Source: Candidatus Gastranaerophilales bacterium (GTDB lineage Bacteria; Cyanobacteriota; Vampirovibrionia; Gastranaerophilales; Gastranaerophilaceae). Taken from it: DNA of 48,964 nt. The stretch spans positions 1 to 48,964 of the forward strand of contig JAFVFO010000025.1 of NCBI GenBank assembly GCA_017475485.1. Direction: 5' to 3'. A program made the position numbers and the translations under genes. Shown here one piece after another: positions 24,786 through 34,614 of the stretch. Below the pieces are notes generated by a model, which saw only the letters and a list, made by a program, of their open reading frames with translations, was not told where the DNA came from and did not search any database. Position 1 is the stretch's first letter, and each line of letters begins with the position of its first letter.

Positions 24786-27116
24786 ATGTACGGATTTGGT
24801 TTTGAGCTGGATGATTTTCAAAAAGAAGCTATAGAGCACATTCAAAATGGTTCTAGCGTTGTTGTGTGCGCTCCGACAGGTGCAGGTAAAACTTGTATTG
24901 CTCAAAGCGCAATCCACCTTGCAATTGAACAAGGTAAAAGAATATTTTATACAACACCTTTAAAGGCTTTATCCAATCAGAAATATAATGATTTTAAAGA
25001 ACTGTACGGCGAAGAATATACGGGACTTTTAACCGGTGATACCTCCATAAACAGAAATGCCCAGATTGTTATAATGACAACCGAAGTATTTAGGAATATG
25101 CTCTATGGTACAACTTTTGGCTCTGTTAAAGATAATTTGAAAGACGTGGGTTATGTTGTACTGGATGAAGTCCATTATATGAATGATGAAGATAGGGGTA
25201 CTGTTTGGGAAGAAAGCATTATATACTGCCCGACAAATATACAAATAATTGCCCTGTCTGCTACGGTTAAAAATTCCCGCCAATTAACAGATTGGATTAA
25301 TACGGTTCATGCCAGAACGGAACTTGTCTATACGGATTTTCGCCCTGTTCCTTTGAGGTTTTTTTACTATGATTCATCAAAACCTAATACGATTTTGCCT
25401 TTATTAACACCCGAAGGAAACTTAAATAAAAAAATAAGGCCCGAGAGCAAATATAAGTACTTTAATAAAAAAGAAAAGCCTAAAAACCCTACAACCAATA
25501 TAATTGAAGTATTAAAAGAAAAAGACATGCTTCCTTGCATATATTTTACTTTTTCAAGAAAAAAATGCGACGAGCAGGCAAGAAAATGCCTTAAATTGGA
25601 ATTGTTGGATAAGGATGAACAAACAGAGTTAAACAGAATTGTAGATGAATTTATAAAAGATAATCCCTATCTTGAAAACAATCCACAGCTCGATTTAATA
25701 AAATGCGGTATAGCATCTCACCATGCAGGCTTATTGCCGGGATGGAAGGCGTTAGTTGAAAAATTATTTCAAAAAGGGCTTATAAAAGCTGTTTTTGCGA
25801 CAGAAACGCTTGCTGCAGGTATAAACATGCCTGCTCGTACTACCGTTATAAGTTCAATATCAAAAAGAACCGATTCGGGCCACAGAATTTTAACTTCTAA
25901 TGAATTTTTGCAAATGTCCGGCAGGGCAGGGCGCAGAGGCATGGACACAATAGGCTATGTCGTTGTTGTGGGTACACCGTTTCAAACTCCTGATGAAGTG
26001 GCGCGTCTTGCAACATCAACCTCGAATCCGCTGGAAAGCAAATTCTCACCAAGTTATTCCATGGTTTTAAATTTACTGCAAAGATTTTCGATAGAAGAAG
26101 CCCGCGAATTAATATTTAAAACCTTCGGGTATTTTTCTTCAACCGACAGGTTGACCCCTCTTTTAAATGCAAAAGAAAAAAAACAGGAAGAAATAAAAAA
26201 TGCGCATGATTTTACCTGTCAACATAACTTGAGTGATGAAGATTTTGATGAATATAATAAGTTGAAAAATTTGTTTGTTCAATCACGCACACTTTATAAA
26301 ACCCTGAAACGTCAGGCAAAAGGCAAATACAAAGACCCCAATTGCGCTCCTGAGGTTATTGAATATAATCAAAAATCACGCGAATTAAGGCAAAAAGTAG
26401 AACGCTACGGTTGTCATACCTGCAAAATTTATAAAAAACATAAAAAATGCCTTGAATTAATAAAACGCTATGAAAAAGAATTGAAAAAATTAAATAAAGA
26501 AATTGATTTTCAAAAAGATGTCTATTGGCAAAAGTTTTTAGCTCATAAGTCAATTCTTGAGCATACAAAAAATCTGAAAGACAATTACCCGACAGAACGC
26601 GGCCAAATTACCATGGCCTTAAGGTGTGAAAATGAATTATATTTATCGGAAATTGTTTTATCCGGATTATTGGATAACTTAAATGTTGTAGAATTGTCTT
26701 CTGTGATTTGCGCTTTGATTTCGGAAGAAGTCAGAAATAACGATGAAGAAATCGCACGTCCGCCTTCAAAAAGCGTTAGGAAAGTATTAAACCAAATTAA
26801 AGATATAAGAAGAAAAATATTCCTTTTAGAACGTGATGAGTCAATAGAAAATCCAATGTATATAAATACTTTCTACTGTTATTTTATTGAATATTGGATT
26901 GGCGCAAACTTAAACCCCGAAAACAATAATATTGAAACTTGGGAAAATATGTTTGCAGATACTTCCGTTTCTCAAGGAGATGTTGTAAGAACATTTAAAC
27001 GAACAATTGATATTTTAAGACAATTAACAACGCTGGATAATATATCTGACAATATCAGGCAAAACGCTAAAGAAGCAATCAGGATAATTAATATTGAACC
27101 TGTAAATGCAGATTAA
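24786..27116 (+). CDS. Ski2/Mtr4-like DEVH-box RNA helicase with DSHCT domain
   Basis: A 776-aa superfamily 2 helicase of the Ski2-like group. Motifs: Walker A APTGAGKT (29-36), DEVH box (127-130), SAT (158-160) and motif VI SGRAGRRGMD (about 378-387). A lysine/cysteine-rich segment with CHTC and a further Cys (about 542-554) could bind zinc. A C-terminal helical DSHCT region holds many acidic residues. Such helicases are common in Cyanobacteria and chloroplasts (ISE2-like) and act in RNA processing. It starts 3 bp after dut and has no strong ribosome-binding site. The stop shares TTAA with the convergent gene at 27113. Confidence 0.93.
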   Translation: MYGFGFELDDFQKEAIEHIQNGSSVVVCAPTGAGKTCIAQSAIHLAIEQGKRIFYTTPLKALSNQKYNDFKELYGEEYTGLLTGDTSINRNAQIVIMTTEVFRNMLYGTTFGSVKDNLKDVGYVVLDEVHYMNDEDRGTVWEESIIYCPTNIQIIALSATVKNSRQLTDWINTVHARTELVYTDFRPVPLRFFYYDSSKPNTILPLLTPEGNLNKKIRPESKYKYFNKKEKPKNPTTNIIEVLKEKDMLPCIYFTFSRKKCDEQARKCLKLELLDKDEQTELNRIVDEFIKDNPYLENNPQLDLIKCGIASHHAGLLPGWKALVEKLFQKGLIKAVFATETLAAGINMPARTTVISSISKRTDSGHRILTSNEFLQMSGRAGRRGMDTIGYVVVVGTPFQTPDEVARLATSTSNPLESKFSPSYSMVLNLLQRFSIEEARELIFKTFGYFSSTDRLTPLLNAKEKKQEEIKNAHDFTCQHNLSDEDFDEYNKLKNLFVQSRTLYKTLKRQAKGKYKDPNCAPEVIEYNQKSRELRQKVERYGCHTCKIYKKHKKCLELIKRYEKELKKLNKEIDFQKDVYWQKFLAHKSILEHTKNLKDNYPTERGQITMALRCENELYLSEIVLSGLLDNLNVVELSSVICALISEEVRNNDEEIARPPSKSVRKVLNQIKDIRRKIFLLERDESIENPMYINTFYCYFIEYWIGANLNPENNNIETWENMFADTSVSQGDVVRTFKRTIDILRQLTTLDNISDNIRQNAKEAIRIINIEPVNAD

Positions 27117-27682
27117 ATGCAGTATTGTTCAATAGCTTTTGAAAGAATTTGCCCTTTTGTAGGTTTTTGAGGTTTGCCGTTAGGACTGTTTTTTAATGCT
27201 TCCTGTGCAACTCGTTTCATATCTTGCGTTCTGATTTTTTCAAGCTGGTTGCAAACTTCACCTGCTTTATAAATATCGTCAAAACTTGTTTGGAAGCCAT
27301 TCATTTCAGACATTGCCAGTGCAACATCACTTGCAAAATTTGTAAATTCTTTTATAACCGTTACATCTTCCGCATCAACGCCTACCGGTAAATACATTTT
27401 ATAATCGTTAATTTCGGCCGTACTTTCTTCAACCTTTTTGTAATGTCCGCCTTCACGACAAATTATATATCTTCCGTATTTTGGAATAATGTGGTATGTT
27501 TCATTTTTGCTTTGCTCGCGCAAAAAATTTGTAAATCTGTTTAATTCGGAATCCTTATTTTTGGCAAATTCGTTAGAAGTAAGATATTGCTTTGCAGCAA
27601 GTTCATGGACTTTGCCAAAGGAAGGTGCTGATTTTTTCATTGACGGACGATAGTTATTATAACCAACGGGTTGAATATTCAT
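27113..27682 (-). CDS. Lineage-specific protein with N-terminal SFGK motif
   Basis: A 189-aa soluble protein of unknown function. I choose the ATG at 27682 over the longer frame starting at 27715, because AAGGAG sits 6 nt before it and the resulting MNIQPV N-terminus matches the style of other lineage proteins (MQINNV at 3220). About 25 polar residues lead to PSFGK, then a compact mixed region without membrane helices or cysteine clusters. The gene converges on the helicase gene, sharing the TTAA at 27113-27116. Confidence 0.75.
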   Translation of the reverse strand: MNIQPVGYNNYRPSMKKSAPSFGKVHELAAKQYLTSNEFAKNKDSELNRFTNFLREQSKNETYHIIPKYGRYIICREGGHYKKVEESTAEINDYKMYLPVGVDAEDVTVIKEFTNFASDVALAMSEMNGFQTSFDDIYKAGEVCNQLEKIRTQDMKRVAQEALKNSPNGKPQKPTKGQILSKAIEQYCI

Positions 27683-27737
27683 GGTTGCTCCTTGAATTTT
27701 AATATGCCAATACAAAACACCTGAAAAAAATAAATTG

Positions 27738-28343
27738 CTAATCAGTCAATAAATCTCGCACATTTTCTTGTAAATTATTGTAAACATCAATTGTAACAGG
27801 GCAAATATAGAGTTTTCTATTAACAAGGCTTTTGATTGTTTCGCTGTAACACTTTAATAAAGCTGTATCAAGCCCCTTTATACCTGAATTATCCTGAATA
27901 TAGCCGTATAACACCTTACTGTATTCAAAATCACGCGTATTCGGCTCAATTTTATCCGCAAGAAAAATTATTTTATCAAATAAAGTCATATCTAATGAAC
28001 CGATAGTATGCCTTCTTATTGCATTTAAAATAACTTTATCATCAATTTCAAATTCTTTTTTTGCAATATAAGGCCCTGCAATTGCATGATAGACTTTCGG
28101 GTTTTTTAATTCACAACTTAAAAACCCTTCTTTTATTTCATTTTTTATTAAATCAAGCAGGGTATCGTTATTCATATTTTTTGCACAATCATGTACGAGC
28201 CCCGCCAGATAGGCTTTTTTACTATCTAAATCATAATACTTTGCAAGTTCATAAGCACTTTGAGCGCAACCTAAAGAATGAGAGTATCTTTCAGAAGAAA
28301 GATTTTTCTTTAGCCAATCCTTTATATAATCTATGTTTTTCAA
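27738..28343 (-). CDS. yqeK: YqeK-type HD-domain dinucleoside polyphosphate hydrolase
   Basis: A 201-aa HD-superfamily protein of the YqeK family, which hydrolyses Ap4A to ADP and is commonly encoded beside nadD. Metal ligands are H22 in RYSHSLG, the HDCAKN pair near 51-52, a further His in NPKVYHAIAG and a later HTIG motif. The probable start is TTG at 28343, because no in-frame ATG precedes the conserved region. It overlaps the nadD 3' end by 53 bp, so the two are translationally coupled. Confidence 0.93.
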   Translation of the reverse strand: MKNIDYIKDWLKKNLSSERYSHSLGCAQSAYELAKYYDLDSKKAYLAGLVHDCAKNMNNDTLLDLIKNEIKEGFLSCELKNPKVYHAIAGPYIAKKEFEIDDKVILNAIRRHTIGSLDMTLFDKIIFLADKIEPNTRDFEYSKVLYGYIQDNSGIKGLDTALLKCYSETIKSLVNRKLYICPVTIDVYNNLQENVRDLLTD

Positions 28344-28899
28344 TGTAGTTTTTTACCTCTGTAGTAGTTAGACCTGTAATATCTTGATTGTTTTCAAGAA
28401 GTTTTCTTATCATGCTTGATGATATATCAAGAAAATCTATATCTAATACTTCAAAATGATAGCCTTTTTTCTTGAAGTATTCAAAAACCCCTTTGCCAAT
28501 TACTTGCCCGTTTCGGAACTTTCTTGGTATAACAATAAAATTAATTAATTCTTTTAAAATTTCAGGCTCTCTCCAGCTTTCTAATTTGAAAAACTGGTCA
28601 TACCCGATTATAAAATTAATTCTTTCTTTTTTTTCTTCGTATAGTTTTTGAATGGTTCTATAGGTATAGCTCGGCACTTGCAGTTTGTGCTCTATATCGC
28701 TTGTACAGTCTTCTCCGACAGCCAATTTTACCATTTCAAGCCTTTTTTGATAAGAAATTAAGCCCTCTATTTTGTGAGGAGGCATAAAGGAAGGAACAAA
28801 AATAACCCTATCAAAACCCGCAAGCTCCTTAACTCTCCTCGCAATTTCAATATGACCAAGATGAACAGGATTAAATGTTCCAAAGAAATAGCAATCCAT
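28291..28899 (-). CDS. nadD: Nicotinate-nucleotide adenylyltransferase
   Basis: Transfers AMP from ATP to nicotinate mononucleotide in NAD synthesis. The nucleotidyltransferase signatures are clear: FFGTFNPVHLGH near the N-terminus (GxFxPxHxGH) and ISSSMIRK near the C-terminus (ISSTxIR). I place the start at ATG 28899; a TTG at 28914 would add five residues. No Shine-Dalgarno is present, but a TATAAT lies 6 nt before the ATG, suggesting a leaderless message. The product is about 202 aa, as usual. Confidence 0.95.
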   Translation of the reverse strand: MDCYFFGTFNPVHLGHIEIARRVKELAGFDRVIFVPSFMPPHKIEGLISYQKRLEMVKLAVGEDCTSDIEHKLQVPSYTYRTIQKLYEEKKERINFIIGYDQFFKLESWREPEILKELINFIVIPRKFRNGQVIGKGVFEYFKKKGYHFEVLDIDFLDISSSMIRKLLENNQDITGLTTTEVKNYIEKHRLYKGLAKEKSFF

Positions 28900-28944
28900 G
28901 ACTTTATTATACAATAATTTTATTTATATTAAAATAGTATAGCT

Positions 28945-30462
28945 ATGTATAGTTTTGATTCTTTAACATTAAAATATTTTTTTCAGGAAAATAAAGATTT
29001 TATACAAGGTGCAATTGTACAGAAAATACAACAGCCTTCAAGACGCGAAATAATTTTGAATATCAGAAATTTGGAAAAATCTCAAAATAAAAAATTATAC
29101 ATAAATATAGACCCTAAATATCCGCATATTTGTTTTATTGATGACAAGACCCAAGATTTAAGAAATATAGAAATCCCGTCTGCCCCGCCTATGTTTTGCA
29201 TGCAGTTAAGAAAATATTTATCAGGTTCAAAAATTAAAGATTTTAAGCAAATCGAGTATGACAGAATTTTAGAATTTTATTTTGATTATATGGATGAAAT
29301 AGGCTCTTTGACGCGCATTTGTCTTACGGCAGAATTTATGGGCAAATATTCAAACATAATTTTATATAATGCGCAAAACAAAGAAATTATAGGCTGCTGT
29401 CATAACGTTTCAAGTGATAAAAGCCAAATAAGAGAACTTTACGGCGGAATAAAATATATCTATCCGCCTTTAGCTGAAAAGCTGGATATTCTAAAAATAA
29501 GTTATGCAACATTTTGCCAATTTAAAGATATTAAAGAAATATCTGATAATTTTTATTATTTGCACTTTGCACTTTTAGAAAAAATTAAAAAAGATAATAA
29601 ATTGGACTTTCAATTTTTGCAAGAAGTGGTTTCGCTTCGCAATCCCCAATATATTTGCGAATTTTGGGGCGGGGAAAATATTAATAATGCAATAGATAAA
29701 TATTTTTCAAATGAAATTTTTAAACAGATTTTAAGTTCCAAAAAAACGAAATTAAAAAAAATAGTATCTCCGGAAATTAAAAAGTGTGAAAAAATAATCA
29801 GCCAACAGCCTGATGATGACAAGGCCTTTAGATACAAACGAAAAGCTGATACAATAATGGCTAATTTATATACAAAGCAAAATATTGATTTCGAGCTTGA
29901 TGATAACTTATCTTTAGAAGAAAACGCACAAAAGCTCTACACTTTATACAAAAAGGCCCGCACTGCGCAAGAATACGCTAAAAAGCGTGTTCAAGAAGCA
30001 AAAAACGGACTTTTATATTATAATTCTATTTTATTTGATATTGAAAATTCTTCAAATTATACCGAATTAAATGAAATTGAAACAGAACTTAAAACAGAAA
30101 ATAAAAAAGCCTCTAAAACGCCTCAAATCAACAAAATAATATACAAAGGCTATGAGATTTATATAGGTAAAAATAATAAACAAAATGATTATCTTATCTC
30201 TAAAATTGCTCAAAATGAAGATTTATGGTTTCATGGGCTAAATTATCCTTCGGCGCATATTATTTTAAAAGTGCCCAACAACAAAAAAGAACCCTCCGGG
30301 GAAATAATTGAATTTTGTGCAAAATTAACAAAAGATAATTCAAAAGCGCGTACAGGCGGTAAAGCGTCAATTATTATGACAAAAAGAAAAAATCTTAAAA
30401 AACCGCCAAATACTTATCCGGGGTATGTTACATATAAAAATGAAACAGAAATAATCATTTAA
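28945..30462 (+). CDS. rqcH: NFACT-domain ribosome quality-control protein RqcH (FbpA-like)
   Basis: A 505-aa homologue of Rqc2/NEMF that binds stalled 50S-peptidyl-tRNA and directs alanine tailing. The layout is a NFACT-N domain (residues 1-200, starting with a short helix as in YSFDSLTLKYF), a central helix-hairpin and coiled-coil part (about 265-370), and a C-terminal NFACT-R domain (about 385-500). NFACT-R carries DLWFHGLNYPSAHIIL and the KARTGGKASI segment, matching the DxWFH family motif. The start is ATG 28945 with no obvious ribosome-binding site; it diverges from nadD across a 45-bp gap. Confidence 0.9.
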   Translation: MYSFDSLTLKYFFQENKDFIQGAIVQKIQQPSRREIILNIRNLEKSQNKKLYINIDPKYPHICFIDDKTQDLRNIEIPSAPPMFCMQLRKYLSGSKIKDFKQIEYDRILEFYFDYMDEIGSLTRICLTAEFMGKYSNIILYNAQNKEIIGCCHNVSSDKSQIRELYGGIKYIYPPLAEKLDILKISYATFCQFKDIKEISDNFYYLHFALLEKIKKDNKLDFQFLQEVVSLRNPQYICEFWGGENINNAIDKYFSNEIFKQILSSKKTKLKKIVSPEIKKCEKIISQQPDDDKAFRYKRKADTIMANLYTKQNIDFELDDNLSLEENAQKLYTLYKKARTAQEYAKKRVQEAKNGLLYYNSILFDIENSSNYTELNEIETELKTENKKASKTPQINKIIYKGYEIYIGKNNKQNDYLISKIAQNEDLWFHGLNYPSAHIILKVPNNKKEPSGEIIEFCAKLTKDNSKARTGGKASIIMTKRKNLKKPPNTYPGYVTYKNETEIII

Positions 30463-30510
30463 AAATTTTTATAATATAATAATGTTAAACAGAACAAAAA
30501 GGAATTAAAC

Positions 30511-32970
30511 ATGCAGGTTTCACATGAATGGCTAAATGAATTCGTAGATTTAGAAGGTATTACGCCCGAAGAAGTTGCTCATAACTTAACTATGTCAGGG
30601 CTTGAGGTTGAAGAAATTGAATATAAAAAACCTCAATTTACAAATATCAGAACTGCAAAAATCATAAAAATAGATAATCACCCGAATGCGGATAAACTCC
30701 ACCTTGTAACGCTGGATATTGCAGGTATTGAAAAATGTGTTGTCTGCGGGGCGCAAAATATTGAAATAGGGCAAATTATTCCCTATGCTTCAGTAGGTTC
30801 AAAGGTTTTAGACAGAAAAACCGGTGAACAATTTGAATTAACTCCTGCCGTTATCCGAGGTGTAGAATCTCGGGGAATGCTTTGTTCGCAAGATGAGCTC
30901 GGATTATCCGGCATGCAGGAAGAAGACGGCATTTTGATTTTAAACAGATTGTTTGATAATGTTGAATTAAATCAGCCTCTTGAAAAAGTTTTAAATTTAT
31001 CTGATGAAATAATTTACCATGTAGCACCCACTGCAAACAGGGGTGATGAAATGTCTGTTATAGGTATTGCAAGGGAATTAAGCGCATTATTTAACCGTAA
31101 AATGAACTTTAAAAAACCTGAAATAGAAAATAAACCCTGCGATTTTAAAGTTGAAATAATAGATGATGAAACTTGTAAATATTATAGTGTTGCTGTTTTG
31201 AAAAACCTTACAATTAAACCTTCTCCGGATTTTATACAAAGAAGAGTAATTGCAGGCGGCATGCGCCCGATTAATAATATTGTAGATATTACAAACTACG
31301 TTATGCTTGAATACGGAACTCCTCAGCATGCGTTTGATTATGACAAATTGCAAAATTATTTATGTGTAAGATATGCGCATGAAGGTGAAAAATTAATTAC
31401 AATTGATGAAACAGAGCGTAAATTAACCGATAAATCAGTTGTTATTGCTACAAAAGACGTGCCTGTTTGTGCGGCAGGTGTATTTGGCGGTTTAAATTCT
31501 GAAATCGACTCCAATACAAAAAATATTGCACTTGAAGGTGCATATTTTACATCCCATACAAACAGAAAATCCGCCCGTTCAATCGGCTATCATTCAGACG
31601 CTTCAAGCCGATATGAAAGAGGAATAGATATTGAAATGGTTAATTGTGCAATAAACCATTCTATCGAACTATTACAAAAATATGCAAACGCAGAATTCAT
31701 AGGGATTTCAAAATGCGGGTGCGATAAACTTGAAGATATTGAAATAACTCTCAGAAATTCTGAAATCAAAAGAATTATGGGGGTTGAAATTCCGCAGTCA
31801 CGTTCTGTTGAAATATTGGAAAATCTTGGGTTTGAGCTTTTAGGCAAAAATGAAACCGCAGCAAAATTCAAAGTTCCAAGCTGGCGTTATGATGATGTCA
31901 AAAGAGAAATTGACCTAATTGAAGAAGTTACAAGGATAGACGGTTTTGACAAAGTATCTCCTTCTATTCCGAATATATCTCAAGGGTGTGACATAAGCCT
32001 TGATACAAGAATTGTTAAAACAATTAATCAGACTATGCTGAGTTATGGTTTTGATGAAATAATTACAAGCTCTTTAATAGGCAAAAATCTTTGTAATCAA
32101 TTTTTAGAACCTATTGATGAAACTTGTGCAATTAAGGTCAAAAATCCGCATTCTGAAGATTTCGCAATTTTAAGGCAAACGCTTTATCCTAACTTGCTTG
32201 AAGTTGTTAAAAATAATTTTGATAATTCTCAAAAAAACTTCAGATTATATGAAATAGGGAAAACTTATATCCAAAAATCTGCCCCTGATGAAGATAATTC
32301 AGGTGCATTGGAAACAAGAAAACTTTCAGGATGTATTTTTGGCTCTGTAAATAATTCTTTAATTAATTCGGATAATAACGACTTTTTCACCCTGAAAGGT
32401 GTTTTGGAATCTTTATTTGAAAAATTAAACTTAACAAAAAGAATAGTATATAGCGCATTTTCTGAAAATGATGCACAAAATTATCAGTATCTTCATCCTG
32501 CGCAATCTGCCACAATTTCAATTTTAGGAAAAAATAAAAATGTAATAGGCTATATTGGCAGATTACATCCGGTTTTAGCCGATAAATTAAAGTTCAACCA
32601 AAACCTCTACATCTTTGAAATTAATTTGGAAGATGTGATTGAAGCAGTTAATTTAACCACCGTTAAATACAAAAAACTTCCGCAAACAAGTCCTATTCAG
32701 CGCGATATTGCGTTTATAGCACCGAAAGAAGTAACAAATGAAGATATTAATAAAGTGATTAAAAAATCGGCAGATAAAAACATATTTAAGTCTTCTCGAA
32801 TTTTCGATATTTATGAAGGTGAAAATATTGAAGAAGGTAAAAAATCTTTTGCATACAGAATTACTCTGCAGGATGAAAACAAAACGCTTACCGATGAAAT
32901 AATACAGGCAGAAATAAACAAAATTAAATCGGGACTTGAAAAAAATATCATAGGTTTAATATTAAGATAA
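30511..32970 (+). CDS. pheT: Phenylalanyl-tRNA synthetase beta subunit
   Basis: The 819-aa beta subunit of the alpha2-beta2 enzyme. Domains in order: N-terminal module with the EMAP/tRNA-binding OB fold (about 40-150, including NADKLHLVTLD), the B3/B4 editing domain (about 210-385), B5 (about 400-475), the catalytic-like core, and a C-terminal anticodon-binding FDX-ACB domain (RDIAFIAPKE to the end). AAGGA lies 8 nt before ATG 30511. pheS is not adjacent, so the subunits are unlinked here. Confidence 0.97.
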   Translation: MQVSHEWLNEFVDLEGITPEEVAHNLTMSGLEVEEIEYKKPQFTNIRTAKIIKIDNHPNADKLHLVTLDIAGIEKCVVCGAQNIEIGQIIPYASVGSKVLDRKTGEQFELTPAVIRGVESRGMLCSQDELGLSGMQEEDGILILNRLFDNVELNQPLEKVLNLSDEIIYHVAPTANRGDEMSVIGIARELSALFNRKMNFKKPEIENKPCDFKVEIIDDETCKYYSVAVLKNLTIKPSPDFIQRRVIAGGMRPINNIVDITNYVMLEYGTPQHAFDYDKLQNYLCVRYAHEGEKLITIDETERKLTDKSVVIATKDVPVCAAGVFGGLNSEIDSNTKNIALEGAYFTSHTNRKSARSIGYHSDASSRYERGIDIEMVNCAINHSIELLQKYANAEFIGISKCGCDKLEDIEITLRNSEIKRIMGVEIPQSRSVEILENLGFELLGKNETAAKFKVPSWRYDDVKREIDLIEEVTRIDGFDKVSPSIPNISQGCDISLDTRIVKTINQTMLSYGFDEIITSSLIGKNLCNQFLEPIDETCAIKVKNPHSEDFAILRQTLYPNLLEVVKNNFDNSQKNFRLYEIGKTYIQKSAPDEDNSGALETRKLSGCIFGSVNNSLINSDNNDFFTLKGVLESLFEKLNLTKRIVYSAFSENDAQNYQYLHPAQSATISILGKNKNVIGYIGRLHPVLADKLKFNQNLYIFEINLEDVIEAVNLTTVKYKKLPQTSPIQRDIAFIAPKEVTNEDINKVIKKSADKNIFKSSRIFDIYEGENIEEGKKSFAYRITLQDENKTLTDEIIQAEINKIKSGLEKNIIGLILR

Positions 32971-32971
32971 A

Positions 32972-33000
32972 TAAAAAAGGGGCTTAAAAATAAGCCCCTT
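32972..33000 (-). terminator. Hairpin terminator, T-run on the minus strand
   Basis: AAGGGGCTTA-AAAA-TAAGCCCCTT (32977-33000) is a perfect 10-bp stem. The flanking A-run at 32973-32978 gives a U-run only in the minus-strand transcript, so it best serves the small secreted gene at 33018, while also bounding pheT. Confidence 0.85.
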
Positions 33001-33017
33001 AAAAGATTATCATAAAT

Positions 33018-33305
33018 CTATTTTATATTATGTTTTCTTTTATATTCGATTGAATCTTGATAAAAGTTTGTTTTTGGCTTTTGTGCTTCTTCTTCCTTGA
33101 GTAGTTTTTCGTAGTCAATCTTTGCGGCGGCAGCAGCTTTTAACTTTTGTTGTTGTTCAATTTTTGCTTGTGCGGCACGTTTTTGACCGCGTATTGTACC
33201 GTCATATATGATATGCCTGCCGGTAGAATCATAAATTGTTCTGGCGCTTACCCAAGAACCTGTAGTTAGTAAAACCAATAACGTTAAAGCTAATATTTTT
33301 TTCAT
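33018..33305 (-). CDS. Small secreted coiled-coil protein
   Basis: A 95-aa product with a Sec signal peptide (MKKILALTLLVLL, probable cleavage after VSA). A short YDSTGRHIIYDG stretch follows, then a basic, Ala/Gln/Lys-rich helix (about 45-75). Family unknown. AGGGG lies about 8 nt before the ATG at 33305. It is divergent from serC and separated from it by a 147-bp regulatory gap. Confidence 0.75.
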   Translation of the reverse strand: MKKILALTLLVLLTTGSWVSARTIYDSTGRHIIYDGTIRGQKRAAQAKIEQQQKLKAAAAAKIDYEKLLKEEEAQKPKTNFYQDSIEYKRKHNIK

Positions 33306-33385
33306 ATTTTACCCCTAACCTTTTTCTTTTATTATACATTTTTAAAACCCAAGCGCCAAAAAAATTGTTTAAAATTTTTGTTTTT

Positions 33386-33403
33386 TGTTACATTATTGTA
33401 ACA
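33386..33403. promoter_or_regulatory. Perfect 18-bp operator-like palindrome upstream of serC
   Basis: TGTTACA-TTAT-TGTAACA has 7-bp perfect arms and lies 50 bp before the serC start and 80 bp before the divergent secreted gene. Its dyad form is typical of a dimeric repressor/activator site. It resembles, but is one base longer than, the TGTNA-N7-TNACA pattern of GlnR/TnrA sites. The binding protein is unknown. Confidence 0.55.
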
Positions 33404-33452
33404 TTCAAGAGCTCTTTGTTGTGTTATCATTGAAAAAGAGAGGAGCAGGAAA

Positions 33453-34550
33453 ATGACAGAAAAATATAACAGATGTTACAACTTCTCAGCCGGCCCCGCT
33501 GTTTTACCGGTTGAAGTATTAGAAATTGCGCGTGATGAAATGCTTAATTATAAACATTCAGGCATGTCTGTAATGGAAATGTCGCATAGGTCTAAAACTT
33601 ATGACGAAATTATTAAAACCGCAGAAGCTGATTTAAGGGAATTGATGAATATACCTGATAATTATAAGGTTTTATTTTTACAAGGCGGTGACCATTTGCA
33701 GTTTTCCATGGTTCCGATTAACTTATTGAAAAACGGTGTTGCCGATTATATTGTTACGGGTCAATGGGCTAAAAAGGCTTATGTGGAAGCTCAAAAATAC
33801 GGCAAGATTAATAAAATTGCAACAAGTGAAGATAAAACATTTTCATACATCCCTGATTGCAGTAATTTAGATATTTCGCCAGATGCTGATTATGTTTATA
33901 TTTGCGAAAATAACACAATTTATGGTACAAAATTCCATACATTGCCTGATACAAAAGGTAAAGATTTGGTTGCAGATATGTCATCTTGCTTTTTATCAGA
34001 ACCTGTTGATGTTTCAAAATACGCTCTAATCCATGCGGGTGTTCAAAAAAATGTCGGCCCTGCAGGGGTTCAAATTGTAATAATCAGAGAAGATTTAATA
34101 AGAGAAGATTTGCCTGAATGGTGTCCTACAATGCTGAAATATAAAACGCATGCGGATAATGACAGCTTATATAATACTCCGCCTGCTTACGGTATTTATG
34201 TTTGCGGTTTAGTCTTTAAATGGCTTAAGAAAATGGGTGGATTATCCAAAATGAAAGAACTGAACGAAAAGAAAGCTAAATTGTTGTACGATTTTCTTGA
34301 TAGTTCAAAATTATTTAAAGGCACTGTTGAAAAATCATCTCGTTCATTAATGAATGTGCCTTTTGTTACGGGCAGTGAAGAACTTGATAAGAAATTTATT
34401 GAAGAAGCCAAAAAAGAAGGACTTTTACAATTAAAAGGCCATAGGACAGTTGGCGGAATGAGAGCTTCAATATACAACGCTATGCCTATTGAGGGTGTTC
34501 AAAAATTAGTTGATTTTATGAAAAAATTTGAAAGTGAAAATTTGAACTAA
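33453..34550 (+). CDS. serC: Phosphoserine aminotransferase
   Basis: A PLP enzyme that transaminates 3-phosphohydroxypyruvate to phosphoserine, with a second role in pyridoxine synthesis in some bacteria. The N-terminal NFSAGPAVLP signature, the QGGDHLQF loop (77-84), D175 (VADMSS) and the Schiff-base K199 (HAGVQKNVGPAG) are all present. The C-terminal GHRTVGGMRASIYNA motif is intact. The 365-aa length is normal. GAGGAG sits 8 nt before ATG 33453. No serA or serB is adjacent. Confidence 0.97.
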   Translation: MTEKYNRCYNFSAGPAVLPVEVLEIARDEMLNYKHSGMSVMEMSHRSKTYDEIIKTAEADLRELMNIPDNYKVLFLQGGDHLQFSMVPINLLKNGVADYIVTGQWAKKAYVEAQKYGKINKIATSEDKTFSYIPDCSNLDISPDADYVYICENNTIYGTKFHTLPDTKGKDLVADMSSCFLSEPVDVSKYALIHAGVQKNVGPAGVQIVIIREDLIREDLPEWCPTMLKYKTHADNDSLYNTPPAYGIYVCGLVFKWLKKMGGLSKMKELNEKKAKLLYDFLDSSKLFKGTVEKSSRSLMNVPFVTGSEELDKKFIEEAKKEGLLQLKGHRTVGGMRASIYNAMPIEGVQKLVDFMKKFESENLN

Positions 34551-34570
34551 ACCCCCTCTAAGTTATAAAA

Positions 34571-34607
34571 AATAAACAGGAAGTTTTTTCTTCCTGTTTA
34601 TTTTTTG
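34571..34607 (+). terminator. Rho-independent terminator of serC
   Basis: AATAAACAGGAAG pairs with CTTCCTGTTTATT (34571-34583 and 34590-34602), followed by a T-run. The near-symmetry lets it also end the convergent 34615 gene. Confidence 0.9.
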
Positions 34608-34614
34608 TTTATAA

